Assembly: GCA_001801365.1 (NCBI GenBank)
Contig: MGXL01000146.1
Coordinates: 8,298-16,460 of the forward strand
Source: Gammaproteobacteria bacterium RBG_16_57_12
Lineage (GTDB): Bacteria > Pseudomonadota > Gammaproteobacteria > RBG-16-57-12
DNA: 8,163 bases
Reading direction: 5' to 3'
The translations under genes were made by a program, and so were the position numbers. Under the pieces are notes generated by a model. It saw nothing but the letters and a program-made list of their open reading frames with translations. It searched no databases and was not told the origin of the DNA. This document shows positions 1-6,126 of this stretch, one piece after another (within the stretch, counting starts at the first letter, position 1; each line of letters begins with the position of its first letter).

Positions 1-44
1 GCGGCAATGTCGACTATGAAATCATGGCGGTGCATTACGTGTGA
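1..44 (+). CDS. greA: Transcription elongation factor GreA, C-terminal end (partial)
   Basis: The reading frame starting at base 3 gives GNVDYEIMAVHYV and a TGA stop at 42-44; the rest of the gene lies before the window. The ending resembles GreA, whose C-terminal FKBP-like domain ends in a strand of the pattern G-x-V-x-[YF]-E-I-x-x-V-x-Y. Context agrees: greA lies next to yhbY and rlmE in E. coli and relatives, and an intrinsic terminator follows 30 nt after the stop. GreA stimulates RNA polymerase to cleave backtracked transcripts and restart. With only 13 residues visible, the call depends mainly on position and this short match. Confidence 0.72.
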   Translation, partial: GNVDYEIMAVHYV

Positions 45-74
45 CGGGTATTGCCTTAGGTCCATGTCTAATGG

Positions 75-108
75 GGGCTTGTCGATCCGGACAAGCCCTG
101 TTTTATTT
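75..108 (+). terminator. Intrinsic terminator after greA
   Basis: A perfect 9-bp stem pairs GGGCTTGTC (75-83) with GACAAGCCC (90-98) around a six-base loop. It is followed by TGTTTTATTT (99-108), a mostly T tract. It sits 30 nt downstream of the greA stop and would end the upstream transcript before the DUF4149 gene. Confidence 0.85.
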
Positions 109-129
109 CAATACTATGGGTATGTCTGT

Positions 130-594
130 ATGTTGCAATTTGGCGCCATCGGTGAGCGTGTACTGCTGACTTTGTGGGTGGGGGGCATGTGGACCGTCGG
201 GTATATCGCCGCGCCCATGCTGTTCAAGGTTCTGGATGATCGACAACTGGCCGGTATGCTGGCAGGTCATCTGTTCCAGGGTATCAGTGTCATCGGGCTG
301 CTTGCGGGCACCCTGCTGTTGTTGCTGGGGATGATGGCTAAGGCCCAACGGCCCTGGCAGCGCCGCTGGCAGACCTGGGTGCTGTTGAGCATGGTATTGA
401 TTACAGCGCTGTTTCAATTTGGCCTGCAACCGATGCTGGAAGACCTGAAACAGCGGGGTTTGAATGATCCATCTGTCGCCGCGCAGTTTGGCAGGTTGCA
501 CGGCGCGTCTGCTGTGCTTTATCTGATCAACAGCCTGTCCGGCCTGGCTTTAGTGTGCGGCGGACTCAGTTGGCGGACGCGGACGGAAGTGTGA
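130..594 (+). CDS. DUF4149 family four-helix inner-membrane protein
   Basis: A 154-residue hydrophobic protein with about four membrane segments, near residues 8-30, 51-69, 82-100 and 125-146. The N-terminal L-W-V-G-G-M-W-x-x-G-Y-x-x-A-P-x-L-F pattern (15-32), H47, the R-rich stretch before the third helix (74-79), and F120 with H124 fit the DUF4149 (TMEM205-like) family, whose biochemical role is unknown to me. The start at 130 was chosen because this pattern begins right after it; the frame stays open upstream, but those residues are non-membrane and would overlap the terminator. No convincing ribosome binding site precedes it. The 3' end overlaps the convergent yhbY gene by 29 nt. Members of this family are known beside greA and yhbY in related gammaproteobacteria. 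Family call fairly sure; start moderately sure. Confidence 0.75.
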   Translation: MLQFGAIGERVLLTLWVGGMWTVGYIAAPMLFKVLDDRQLAGMLAGHLFQGISVIGLLAGTLLLLLGMMAKAQRPWQRRWQTWVLLSMVLITALFQFGLQPMLEDLKQRGLNDPSVAAQFGRLHGASAVLYLINSLSGLALVCGGLSWRTRTEV

Positions 595-871
595 TAACCG
601 GTTTTTTGGCGGGTCGATAGAGCACGGCAATATGACCGATGGACTGCACATGCGCAGCGGCCGTCTGGGCGCAGAGGTCTTCGATCATGGCCTGGCGGGC
701 TGCACGATCACCCGCATTGACCTTGATCTTGATCAGCTCGTGATGGGCGAGGGCGCTGTCCAGCTCCTTGATGACTCCCGCTGTGATGCCGTTGCCTCCG
801 ATGATCACGACCGGCTTGAGCGTGTGGGCCATTGAACGCAGAAAACGGATTGCCTTACTGGTAAGCTGCAT
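566..871 (-). CDS. yhbY: YhbY family RNA-binding protein (CRM domain)
   Basis: A 101-residue protein, close to the 97 residues of E. coli YhbY, matching along its whole length. It is a single CRM (KH-like) RNA-binding domain: L-K-P-V-V-I-I at 18-24, the G-G-N-G loop at 25-28 that corresponds to the RNA-contacting GxxG loop, the H-H-E-L-I-K-I-K-V strand at 43-51, and the Q-x-I-G...V-L-Y-R-P end at 76-87. Family members associate with pre-50S ribosomal particles and are thought to help assembly. The ATG (869-871 on the complement) aligns with the family N-terminus, but I see no strong Shine-Dalgarno sequence. The gene is divergent from the rlmE-side genes, as in E. coli, and its 3' end overlaps the DUF4149 gene tail to tail. 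Its promoter, if separate, must lie inside the divergent gene. Confidence 0.93.
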   Translation of the reverse strand: MQLTSKAIRFLRSMAHTLKPVVIIGGNGITAGVIKELDSALAHHELIKIKVNAGDRAARQAMIEDLCAQTAAAHVQSIGHIAVLYRPAKKPVITLPSASAN

Positions 872-875
872 GGTG

Positions 876-1169
876 ATGAACGCGCATAATGAAAACGAGG
901 CGCCTAGTGTACCTCATCAGGAACCGGCGGGGACAGTCATATCCAATCCCTTTGACGCCATCAAGCTCGAGCTGGTGATCATCCTGGCGGTGGGTGTGGC
1001 GCTGCTGCTGGTGCAATTCTTTTTCATCGACGGCCTGGCCAGGCAATTTCTTGTGTTGGCAGTGTACGGTCTGTTCAGTGCCGCCTGGCTGATTTTCCGT
1101 GTGACCAAGATCATGCGCGTATATGCCCGGTATCGCTCGGATACGGAGCCGCGTCATGGCGCGGAGTAA
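876..1169 (+). CDS. Small two-helix membrane protein of unknown function
   Basis: A 97-residue protein I do not recognise. It has a hydrophilic, acidic and proline-containing N-terminus (1-28), two hydrophobic helices (about 31-51 and 56-74) joined by a short I-D-G-L-A-R-Q turn, and a basic tail (R75-R87) ending in H-G-A-E. The basic tail, by the positive-inside rule, suggests both ends are cytoplasmic. The ATG at 876 was preferred because GGTAAG (860-865) lies 10 nt upstream; ATG 870 and GTG 873 are in-frame alternatives adding two residues or one. The gene is divergent from yhbY with almost no space between. Its last 14 nt overlap rlmE in another frame, so the two are probably co-transcribed and translationally coupled. 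That it is real is supported by the typical membrane-protein composition and the tight link to rlmE. Function is not inferable. Confidence 0.7.
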   Translation: MNAHNENEAPSVPHQEPAGTVISNPFDAIKLELVIILAVGVALLLVQFFFIDGLARQFLVLAVYGLFSAAWLIFRVTKIMRVYARYRSDTEPRHGAE

Positions 1170-1779
1170 ATCCAGTCAGCGCTGGCTGCGGGAACACTTT
1201 GACGATAGTTATGTCAAACTGGCCAGGGAAAAAGGTTACCGCTCCCGCGCGGTATTCAAGTTGCTGGAGATCAATGCCAGGGATCACATCCTGCGCCCGG
1301 GTATGACGGTGATCGATCTGGGCGCCGCCCCGGGCGGATGGTCACAGGTCGCCAGAGATCTGGTGGGTGCCAAAGGCCGTGTGATTGCTCTGGATATTCT
1401 ACCTATAGATTCCATTTCCGGTGTCGAGATCATGCAAGGGGATTTTCGTCAGGATGAAGTTATGGTGACGCTGCTCAGTGTCTTGGGGAACGACCAGGTT
1501 GACCTTGTAATGTCGGATATGGCCCCCAATATGAGTGGTATGAAGAGTGTCGACCAGCCCCGGGCTGTCTATCTGGTGGAACTGGCCCTGGATCTGGCCA
1601 GAAAGGTGCTGGTACCGGGTGGCGATTTACTCGTCAAGGTATTTCAGGGTGAAGGCTTTGACGAAATGCTGCGAGAACTGCGCAAGCATTTCGCCAAGGT
1701 GCAGACCCGCAAACCGGAGGCATCACGCTCACGTTCGCCGGAGTTGTATGTCCTGGCTCGGGATTATCGTCCCGAGTGA
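1156..1779 (+). CDS. rlmE: 23S rRNA 2'-O-ribose methyltransferase RlmE (FtsJ/RrmJ)
   Basis: A 207-residue protein (E. coli RlmE has about 209) that methylates the 2'-O of U2552 in the 23S rRNA A-loop late in 50S maturation, using S-adenosylmethionine. The Rossmann SAM-binding motif [13 protein letters not shown] is at 52-64, with D80 closing the next strand. The catalytic K-D-K-E set is complete: K35, D121 (in S-D-M-A-P-N), K161 (in L-V-K-V-F) and E196 (in S-P-E-L-Y). ATG 1156 was chosen over upstream in-frame codons because it matches the family N-terminus (W-L-R-E-H-F, 10-15) and has GGAG at 1145-1148 with a 7-nt spacer. It overlaps the preceding small membrane gene by 14 nt. ftsH follows after 51 nt, the classical rrmJ-ftsH pairing, which in E. 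coli is heat-inducible. Confidence 0.96.
   Translation: MARSKSSQRWLREHFDDSYVKLAREKGYRSRAVFKLLEINARDHILRPGMTVIDLGAAPGGWSQVARDLVGAKGRVIALDILPIDSISGVEIMQGDFRQDEVMVTLLSVLGNDQVDLVMSDMAPNMSGMKSVDQPRAVYLVELALDLARKVLVPGGDLLVKVFQGEGFDEMLRELRKHFAKVQTRKPEASRSRSPELYVLARDYRPE
1757..1776 (+). other. Hairpin at the very end of rlmE
   Basis: A perfect 7-bp stem, CTCGGGA (1757-1763) with TCCCGAG (1770-1776), closes a six-base loop, and its 3' arm ends immediately before the TGA stop. There is no T tract after it, so it is not an intrinsic terminator. It could be an mRNA processing or stability element between rlmE and ftsH, or chance. Confidence 0.4.
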
Positions 1780-1784
1780 GTTAA

Positions 1785-1793
1785 TGATATAGT
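1785..1793 (+). promoter_or_regulatory. Possible extended -10 promoter for ftsH
   Basis: TGATATAGT contains TATAGT (1788-1793; five of six match the sigma-70 -10 box) directly preceded by TGN, the extended -10 arrangement. No good -35 box is present; TTATCG (1764-1769) at 18 nt is weak. It lies in the 51-nt rlmE-ftsH gap, and initiation near 1800 would give a leader of about 30 nt. I did not find a convincing sigma-32 heat-shock promoter here, although E. coli ftsH is heat-shock controlled. Confidence 0.35.
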
Positions 1794-1830
1794 CATCCCA
1801 GTATAGCCAGTTAATGAGAGGCGTATTATC

Positions 1831-3777
1831 TTGAACGACTTAATGAAAAACCTGATCTTGTGGGCGGTTATCGCCGTGGTGTTGATCACGGTGTTTAATA
1901 ATTTCAGCGGTAACCGCGGCAATGCGCCCCAACCGCTGGATTACTCGACATTCATCAGCAACGTACAGACCGGTCAGGTCAAGAAGGTCATTATCGAGGG
2001 CCGGACCATCAAGGGGGTGACCCAGAATGGCGACTGGTTTACCACCTACAGCCCCGGTTCTCCCTGCCCGGATGACCCTGGCTTGGTCAGTGATCTGCTC
2101 AACAATAATGTGTTGATCGAATTTCAGCCGCCCGAGAAGCAGGGCCTGCTGACGCAGATATTTATCTCCTGGTTCCCCATGCTGTTGCTGATCGGCGTGT
2201 GGATCTTCTTCATGCGCCAGATGCAGGGCGGTGGCGGCGGCCGTGGCGCGATGTCCTTCGGCAAGAGCCGGGCGCGCATGCTGGGCGAGGATCAGATCAA
2301 GGTGACCTTTGCCGATGTGGCCGGTGTGGAGGAGGCCAAGGATGAACTAGCGGAGCTGGTCGAGTTTCTGCGCGATCCGGCCAAGTTCCAGAAGCTCGGC
2401 GGCAAGATCCCCCGCGGGGTACTGATGGTCGGCTCACCGGGTACGGGTAAAACCCTGCTGGCCAGGGCGATTGCCGGCGAGGCTAAAGTACCGTTCTTTA
2501 CCATTTCCGGCTCGGATTTTGTCGAGATGTTCGTGGGTGTGGGCGCCTCCCGGGTACGCGACATGTTCGAGCAGGCCAAAAAACACGCTCCCTGCATTAT
2601 TTTCATTGATGAAATCGACGCCGTCGGCCGCCATCGCGGCGCCGGCCTGGGCGGCGGGCACGATGAGCGCGAGCAGACTCTCAACCAGTTGCTGGTCGAA
2701 ATGGATGGCTTTGAGGGCAATGAGGGCGTGATTATCATTGCGGCCACCAATCGTCCCGATGTGCTGGATCCGGCACTGCTGCGTCCCGGCCGCTTCGACC
2801 GTCAGGTCGTGGTGCCGTTGCCGGATGTGCGTGGCCGTGAGCAGATCCTCAAGGTACACATGCGCAAGGTTCCCCTGGGCGAAGACGTCAAGCCGGGCAT
2901 CATCGCACGGGGCACGCCCGGATTCTCCGGTGCCGATCTGGCCAATCTGGTCAACGAGGCGGCGCTGTTTGCCGCCCGGGCCAACAAGCGTCTGGTGGAA
3001 ATGAGCGAGTTCGAACGCGCCAAGGATAAAATCATGATGGGCGCCGAGCGCAAGTCCATGGTGATGAGCGACCGGGAAAAGAAACTGACCGCCTATCACG
3101 AGGCCGGTCATGCCATCGTCGGCCGAGTGGTGCCCGAACACGATCCTGTGCACAAGGTGACCATCATTCCGCGTGGCCGTGCCCTCGGAGTGACCATGTT
3201 CCTGCCGGAAGAGGACCGCTACAGCATTTCCAAGCGCCGGCTGGAAAGCCAGGTCTCCAGTCTGTTCGGCGGCCGCATTGCGGAAGAACTGATTTTCGGT
3301 AAGGACAGTATTACCACCGGGGCCTCCAATGATATCAAGCGTGCGACAGAGATCGCCCGTAACATGGTCACCAAATGGGGGCTCTCCGAGCGCCTGGGTC
3401 CGATGACCTACAGCGAAGAGGAGGGTGAGGTGTTCCTGGGGCATTCCGTGGCCCAGCACAAGAACGTTTCCGACAATACCTCGCATGTCATCGATGAGGA
3501 GATCCGGACGATCATCGACCGTAATTATGCCCGCGCCGAGCAGATTCTCAAGGATAATACCGACAAGCTGCACAACATGGCGGAGGCCCTGCTGAAATAC
3601 GAAACCATCGATTCGGAACAGATTGCCGAAATCATGGCCGGCAAGGTGCCGCATCCACCCAAGGATTGGGGCAGCTATGACTCTGGTGGCGGTACACCCG
3701 GGGCGGGCACCGACAGTGATGCGCAAGGTAAAGACAGCACCGAAGGCCCGATAGGTGGGCCGGCCAGCCAGCACTGA
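1831..3777 (+). CDS. ftsH: ATP-dependent zinc metalloprotease FtsH
   Basis: A 648-residue (E. coli 644) membrane-anchored AAA+ protease that forms hexamers facing the cytoplasm. It extracts and degrades misassembled membrane proteins and short-lived regulators; in E. coli LpxC and sigma-32 are substrates. In order: TM1 (about 4-24), a periplasmic domain (25-106), TM2 (about 109-127), the AAA+ module with Walker A G-S-P-G-T-G-K-T (201-208), pore motif F234-V-G, Walker B I-I-F-I-D-E (256-261) and the second region of homology with R321 and R324, then the M41 protease with H-E-A-G-H (423-427) and D501 as likely third zinc ligand. The tail (about 611-648) is Gly/Ser/Thr-rich and probably disordered. 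The start is TTG 1831, with GAGAGG (1816-1821) 9 nt upstream; ATG 1843 lacks such a site. folP follows closely. Walker A has Ser where E. coli has Pro, also known in other FtsH proteins. Confidence 0.98.
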   Translation: MNDLMKNLILWAVIAVVLITVFNNFSGNRGNAPQPLDYSTFISNVQTGQVKKVIIEGRTIKGVTQNGDWFTTYSPGSPCPDDPGLVSDLLNNNVLIEFQPPEKQGLLTQIFISWFPMLLLIGVWIFFMRQMQGGGGGRGAMSFGKSRARMLGEDQIKVTFADVAGVEEAKDELAELVEFLRDPAKFQKLGGKIPRGVLMVGSPGTGKTLLARAIAGEAKVPFFTISGSDFVEMFVGVGASRVRDMFEQAKKHAPCIIFIDEIDAVGRHRGAGLGGGHDEREQTLNQLLVEMDGFEGNEGVIIIAATNRPDVLDPALLRPGRFDRQVVVPLPDVRGREQILKVHMRKVPLGEDVKPGIIARGTPGFSGADLANLVNEAALFAARANKRLVEMSEFERAKDKIMMGAERKSMVMSDREKKLTAYHEAGHAIVGRVVPEHDPVHKVTIIPRGRALGVTMFLPEEDRYSISKRRLESQVSSLFGGRIAEELIFGKDSITTGASNDIKRATEIARNMVTKWGLSERLGPMTYSEEEGEVFLGHSVAQHKNVSDNTSHVIDEEIRTIIDRNYARAEQILKDNTDKLHNMAEALLKYETIDSEQIAEIMAGKVPHPPKDWGSYDSGGGTPGAGTDSDAQGKDSTEGPIGGPASQH

Positions 3778-3799
3778 GTATTATTCTGCGGCGAAGGGA

Positions 3800-4627
3800 A
3801 TGCTGATCTGCGGCAAGCACCGGCTCGACCTTGCCACACCACAGGTCATGGGTATATTGAATATCACCCCCGATTCCTTCTCGGACGGGGGTGATTTTTT
3901 TACTCCGGCACAGGCCCTGATGCGGGCAAGACAGATGGCGGCGGAAGGCGCGGCCATTATCGATGTGGGAGGAGAATCGACCCGGCCCGGCGCCGCCGCG
4001 GTACCGGTCCAGCAGGAGCTGGATCGGGTGATTCCGGTAATTGAAGCGATCAGTCGGGAATTGCCGGTGGTGATTTCCATCGATACCAGCAAGCCTGAGG
4101 TGATGCGTGAGGCGTCACGGGCAGGGGCTGGCATGATCAACGATGTCTATGCCCTGCGCAAGGAGGGCGCCATGAAGGCGGCCCGGGAGGCCGGTGTCGC
4201 CGTCTGCCTGATGCACATGCAGGGCGAGCCACGAACCATGCAGCAGGCGCCGATCTACCACGATGTGGTGGCCGAGGTGAAGGAATTTCTTCAGGAGAGG
4301 ATCGTAGCCTGTACGTCGGCGGGAATTCCCAGTGAGCGTTTGGTGATCGATCCCGGCTTTGGTTTTGGCAAGAATCTGGCGCATAATCTGGCCCTGCTCC
4401 GGAATCTGACGGCATTTACGAGCCTGGATGTGCCGCTGCTGATCGGCTTGTCGCGTAAAAGCATGATCGGCCAGATCTTGAACGCTGAGGTGCAGGATCG
4501 CCTCTATGGCAGCCTGGCGCTGGCGGCGCTGGGGGCCTGGCAGGGCGCCGCGCTGGTGCGCGCCCATGATGTCAAGGCTACTGTCCAGGTGTTGCAGGTG
4601 GTCTCCAGAATTAAGGGAATGAATTAA
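3800..4627 (+). CDS. folP: Dihydropteroate synthase
   Basis: A 275-residue TIM-barrel enzyme (E. coli 282) that joins 4-aminobenzoate to 6-hydroxymethyl-7,8-dihydropterin diphosphate, giving dihydropteroate for folate synthesis in the cytoplasm. Signature stretches are M-G-I-L-N-I-T-P-D-S-F-S-D-G-G (17-31), G-G-E-S-T-R-P-G-A (57-65), D-T-S-K-P-E-V (95-101), I-N-D (113-115), D-P-G-F-G-F-G-K (184-191), S-R-K-S (218-221) and R-A-H-D-V (254-258). F27 and P63, equivalent to positions changed in sulfonamide-resistant mutants, are the usual residues. ATG 3800 fits the family N-terminus, but its purine-rich GAAGGGA (3793-3799) sits directly against it with no spacer. GTG 3755 has GAAGG (3742-3746) at 8 nt and would add 15 residues inside the ftsH end. 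The gene lies 22 nt after ftsH and 24 nt before glmM, the conserved E. coli order. A terminator-like hairpin lies within its 5' coding part. Confidence 0.96.
   Translation: MLICGKHRLDLATPQVMGILNITPDSFSDGGDFFTPAQALMRARQMAAEGAAIIDVGGESTRPGAAAVPVQQELDRVIPVIEAISRELPVVISIDTSKPEVMREASRAGAGMINDVYALRKEGAMKAAREAGVAVCLMHMQGEPRTMQQAPIYHDVVAEVKEFLQERIVACTSAGIPSERLVIDPGFGFGKNLAHNLALLRNLTAFTSLDVPLLIGLSRKSMIGQILNAEVQDRLYGSLALAALGAWQGAALVRAHDVKATVQVLQVVSRIKGMN
3863..3901 (+). terminator. Terminator-shaped hairpin inside folP
   Basis: A perfect 10-bp stem pairs ATCACCCCCG (3863-3872) with CGGGGGTGAT (3886-3895). An inner 3-bp TCC/GGA helix (3875-3877 with 3883-3885) leaves a five-base loop. The stem runs directly into seven T residues (3895-3901). 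By shape this is a textbook intrinsic terminator, but it encodes the conserved dihydropteroate synthase motif from I22 into F33-F34. Ribosomes translating folP would normally cover it. Whether it terminates transcription cannot be told from sequence. Confidence 0.4.
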
Positions 4628-4651
4628 CATAGCAATATAAATGGCAGTTTT

Positions 4652-6013
4652 ATGAGTAAAAAATATTTCGGCACCGATGGGATCAGGGGGCGGGTGGGTG
4701 ATGATTTCTTCACCCCGGAGTTTGTGCTCAAGCTGGGCTGGGCGGCCGGCTGTGTGCTGGCGCGGGAAGGGCGCAAAGGTGTCCTGATCTGCAAGGATAC
4801 CCGCATCTCGGGCTATATGTTCGAATCCGCCCTGGAATCGGGGCTGTCGGCGGCCGGGGTGAATATCCGTCTGCTGGGGCCGATGCCCACCCCCGGGATT
4901 GCCTACCTGACCCGTACCTTGCATGCCGGCGCGGGCATCGTCATCAGCGCCTCACATAATCCCTACAGCGACAATGGCATCAAGTTCTTTTCCGGTTCGG
5001 GGGAGAAACTTTCCGATGAACTCGAGCTGGCTATCGAGCGGGAGCTGGGCAAGCCGATGCAGACGGTCGATTCCGCCAGCCTAGGCAAGGCAGAGCGCGT
5101 GGTTGATGCCGCCGGCCGTTATATCGAGTTTTGTAAAAGTACTACCCCCTCCACTCTCAGTCTCGGCGGTTTAAGTATCGTGGTGGATTGCGCCAATGGC
5201 GCCACCTACCATGTCGCCCCCAGTGTTTTTGACGAATTGGGCGCCAGGGTCACCAAGATCGCTGTGCAACCCGATGGCCTGAACATCAACCACGAATGCG
5301 GTTCTACCTATCCCGCCAGGTTGCAGCAGACGGTCCTGGAAGTCGGTGCCGACATCGGGATTGCCCTGGACGGCGACGGCGATCGTCTGATCATGGTCGA
5401 TCACCGCGGGGAAGTGGTCGATGGCGATGAACTGCTTTATATCATTGCCCGTTCGCGCCAGCGTACCGGCCAGATGCGCGGCTCGGTGGTCGGTACCGTG
5501 ATGAGCAATTTCGGTCTTGAGCATGCCATCCGGTCCCTGGGACTGGGGTTCGAGCGAGCTCCGGTCGGTGACCGCTATGTATTGCAGAAACTTCAGGAAA
5601 ATGGCTGGATCCTGGGCGGGGAATCCTCCGGTCATATTATCTGCCTGGATCGTACTACTACCGGGGATGGGATCGTGGCAGCGCTGCAAGTGCTGACCGA
5701 AATGGTCCAGACCGGGGCCAGCCTGCATGATTTAAAGCAAGGCATGGAAAAGTATCCGCAATACCTGATCAATGTGCGGGTGGCCGGCAAGGTGAACCTG
5801 GCCGGCTCCGATGTCGTACAGGCCGCGCTGCGGCAGGCCGAAGCCGCGCTGGCCGGCAAGGGCCGGGTGCTGTTGCGTACCTCCGGCACCGAACCCCTGG
5901 TCAGGGTCATGGTGGAAGGCTCTGATATTCAAAAGGTAAAACATACGGCAGGGCGGCTGGCAGACCAGGTTGCAGACACGTTTTCCGGACAGGTTCTCCA
6001 GGCCGGCCATTGA
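4652..6013 (+). CDS. glmM: Phosphoglucosamine mutase
   Basis: A 453-residue cytoplasmic enzyme (E. coli 445) of the alpha-D-phosphohexomutase family that converts glucosamine-6-phosphate to glucosamine-1-phosphate, feeding UDP-N-acetylglucosamine for peptidoglycan and lipopolysaccharide. All four family signatures are present: the phosphoserine loop [10 protein letters not shown] (95-104, catalytic S101), the metal-binding D-G-D-G-D-R (240-245), the sugar-binding G-G-E-S-S-G-H (322-328) and the phosphate-binding [10 protein letters not shown] (409-418). The N-terminus [14 protein letters not shown] (4-17) is typical and fixes ATG 4652, although the ribosome binding site is weak. The C-terminus runs about eight residues beyond the E. 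coli protein. It lies 24 nt after folP, so ftsH-folP-glmM is likely one transcript. Confidence 0.98.
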   Translation: MSKKYFGTDGIRGRVGDDFFTPEFVLKLGWAAGCVLAREGRKGVLICKDTRISGYMFESALESGLSAAGVNIRLLGPMPTPGIAYLTRTLHAGAGIVISASHNPYSDNGIKFFSGSGEKLSDELELAIERELGKPMQTVDSASLGKAERVVDAAGRYIEFCKSTTPSTLSLGGLSIVVDCANGATYHVAPSVFDELGARVTKIAVQPDGLNINHECGSTYPARLQQTVLEVGADIGIALDGDGDRLIMVDHRGEVVDGDELLYIIARSRQRTGQMRGSVVGTVMSNFGLEHAIRSLGLGFERAPVGDRYVLQKLQENGWILGGESSGHIICLDRTTTGDGIVAALQVLTEMVQTGASLHDLKQGMEKYPQYLINVRVAGKVNLAGSDVVQAALRQAEAALAGKGRVLLRTSGTEPLVRVMVEGSDIQKVKHTAGRLADQVADTFSGQVLQAGH

Positions 6014-6054
6014 GGGATAATAGCCAGTTGCCGGTGGATACCCACATTAGAAAA

Positions 6055-6083
6055 TTGATTTTTTCTCTCTCACCCGGTAAGCT
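6055..6083 (+). promoter_or_regulatory. Weak candidate sigma-70 promoter before tpiA
   Basis: TTGATT (6055-6060; four of six -35 matches) is followed after 17 nt by TAAGCT (6078-6083; three of six -10 matches). It lies in the 113-nt glmM-tpiA gap, the longest gap between genes on the plus strand before secG, so a local promoter is reasonable. The match is weak and read-through from glmM is equally possible. Confidence 0.25.
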
Positions 6084-6091
6084 GCAAAACC

Positions 6092-6112
6092 ATTTTTTGT
6101 TGGGCAAAAAAT
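6092..6112 (+). other. A/T-rich hairpin just upstream of the tpiA ribosome binding site
   Basis: ATTTTTTG (6092-6099) pairs perfectly with CAAAAAAT (6105-6112) around the loop TTGGG. The hairpin ends three bases before TAAGGGGA (6115-6122), the tpiA Shine-Dalgarno region. Being almost all A-U it would be weak, and it has no terminator T tract downstream. Confidence 0.35.
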
Positions 6113-6126
6113 AATAAGGGGAAGTG

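Noticed and set aside
201..208. FtsH residues 201-208 (bases 2431-2454): Walker A G-S-P-G-T-G-K-T with Ser instead of Pro, considered as a possible functional change
   Set aside because: The catalytic Lys and Thr are intact and this Ser variant occurs in other proteobacterial FtsH proteins, so it is ordinary variation. The coordinates given here are residue numbers.
602..607. Six-T tract after the DUF4149 stop as a terminator
   Set aside because: The preceding AACCGGTT is a bare palindrome without a loop, and no stable stem precedes the T tract on either strand.
2434..3774. A 446-codon open frame on the minus strand opposite ftsH
   Set aside because: Its product has no recognisable domain and is rich in His, Gly and Arg, as expected from the complement of GC-rich codons. 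ftsH on the plus strand is beyond doubt.
4115..4924. A 269-codon minus-strand open frame spanning folP and glmM
   Set aside because: It lies opposite two certain genes, crosses their junction and shows no family resemblance. It is a shadow of plus-strand codon bias.
1803..6030. Shared ATAGCCAGTT in the rlmE-ftsH gap and the glmM-tpiA gap
   Set aside because: Many ten-base repeats are expected by chance in a window this size, and the flanks differ.
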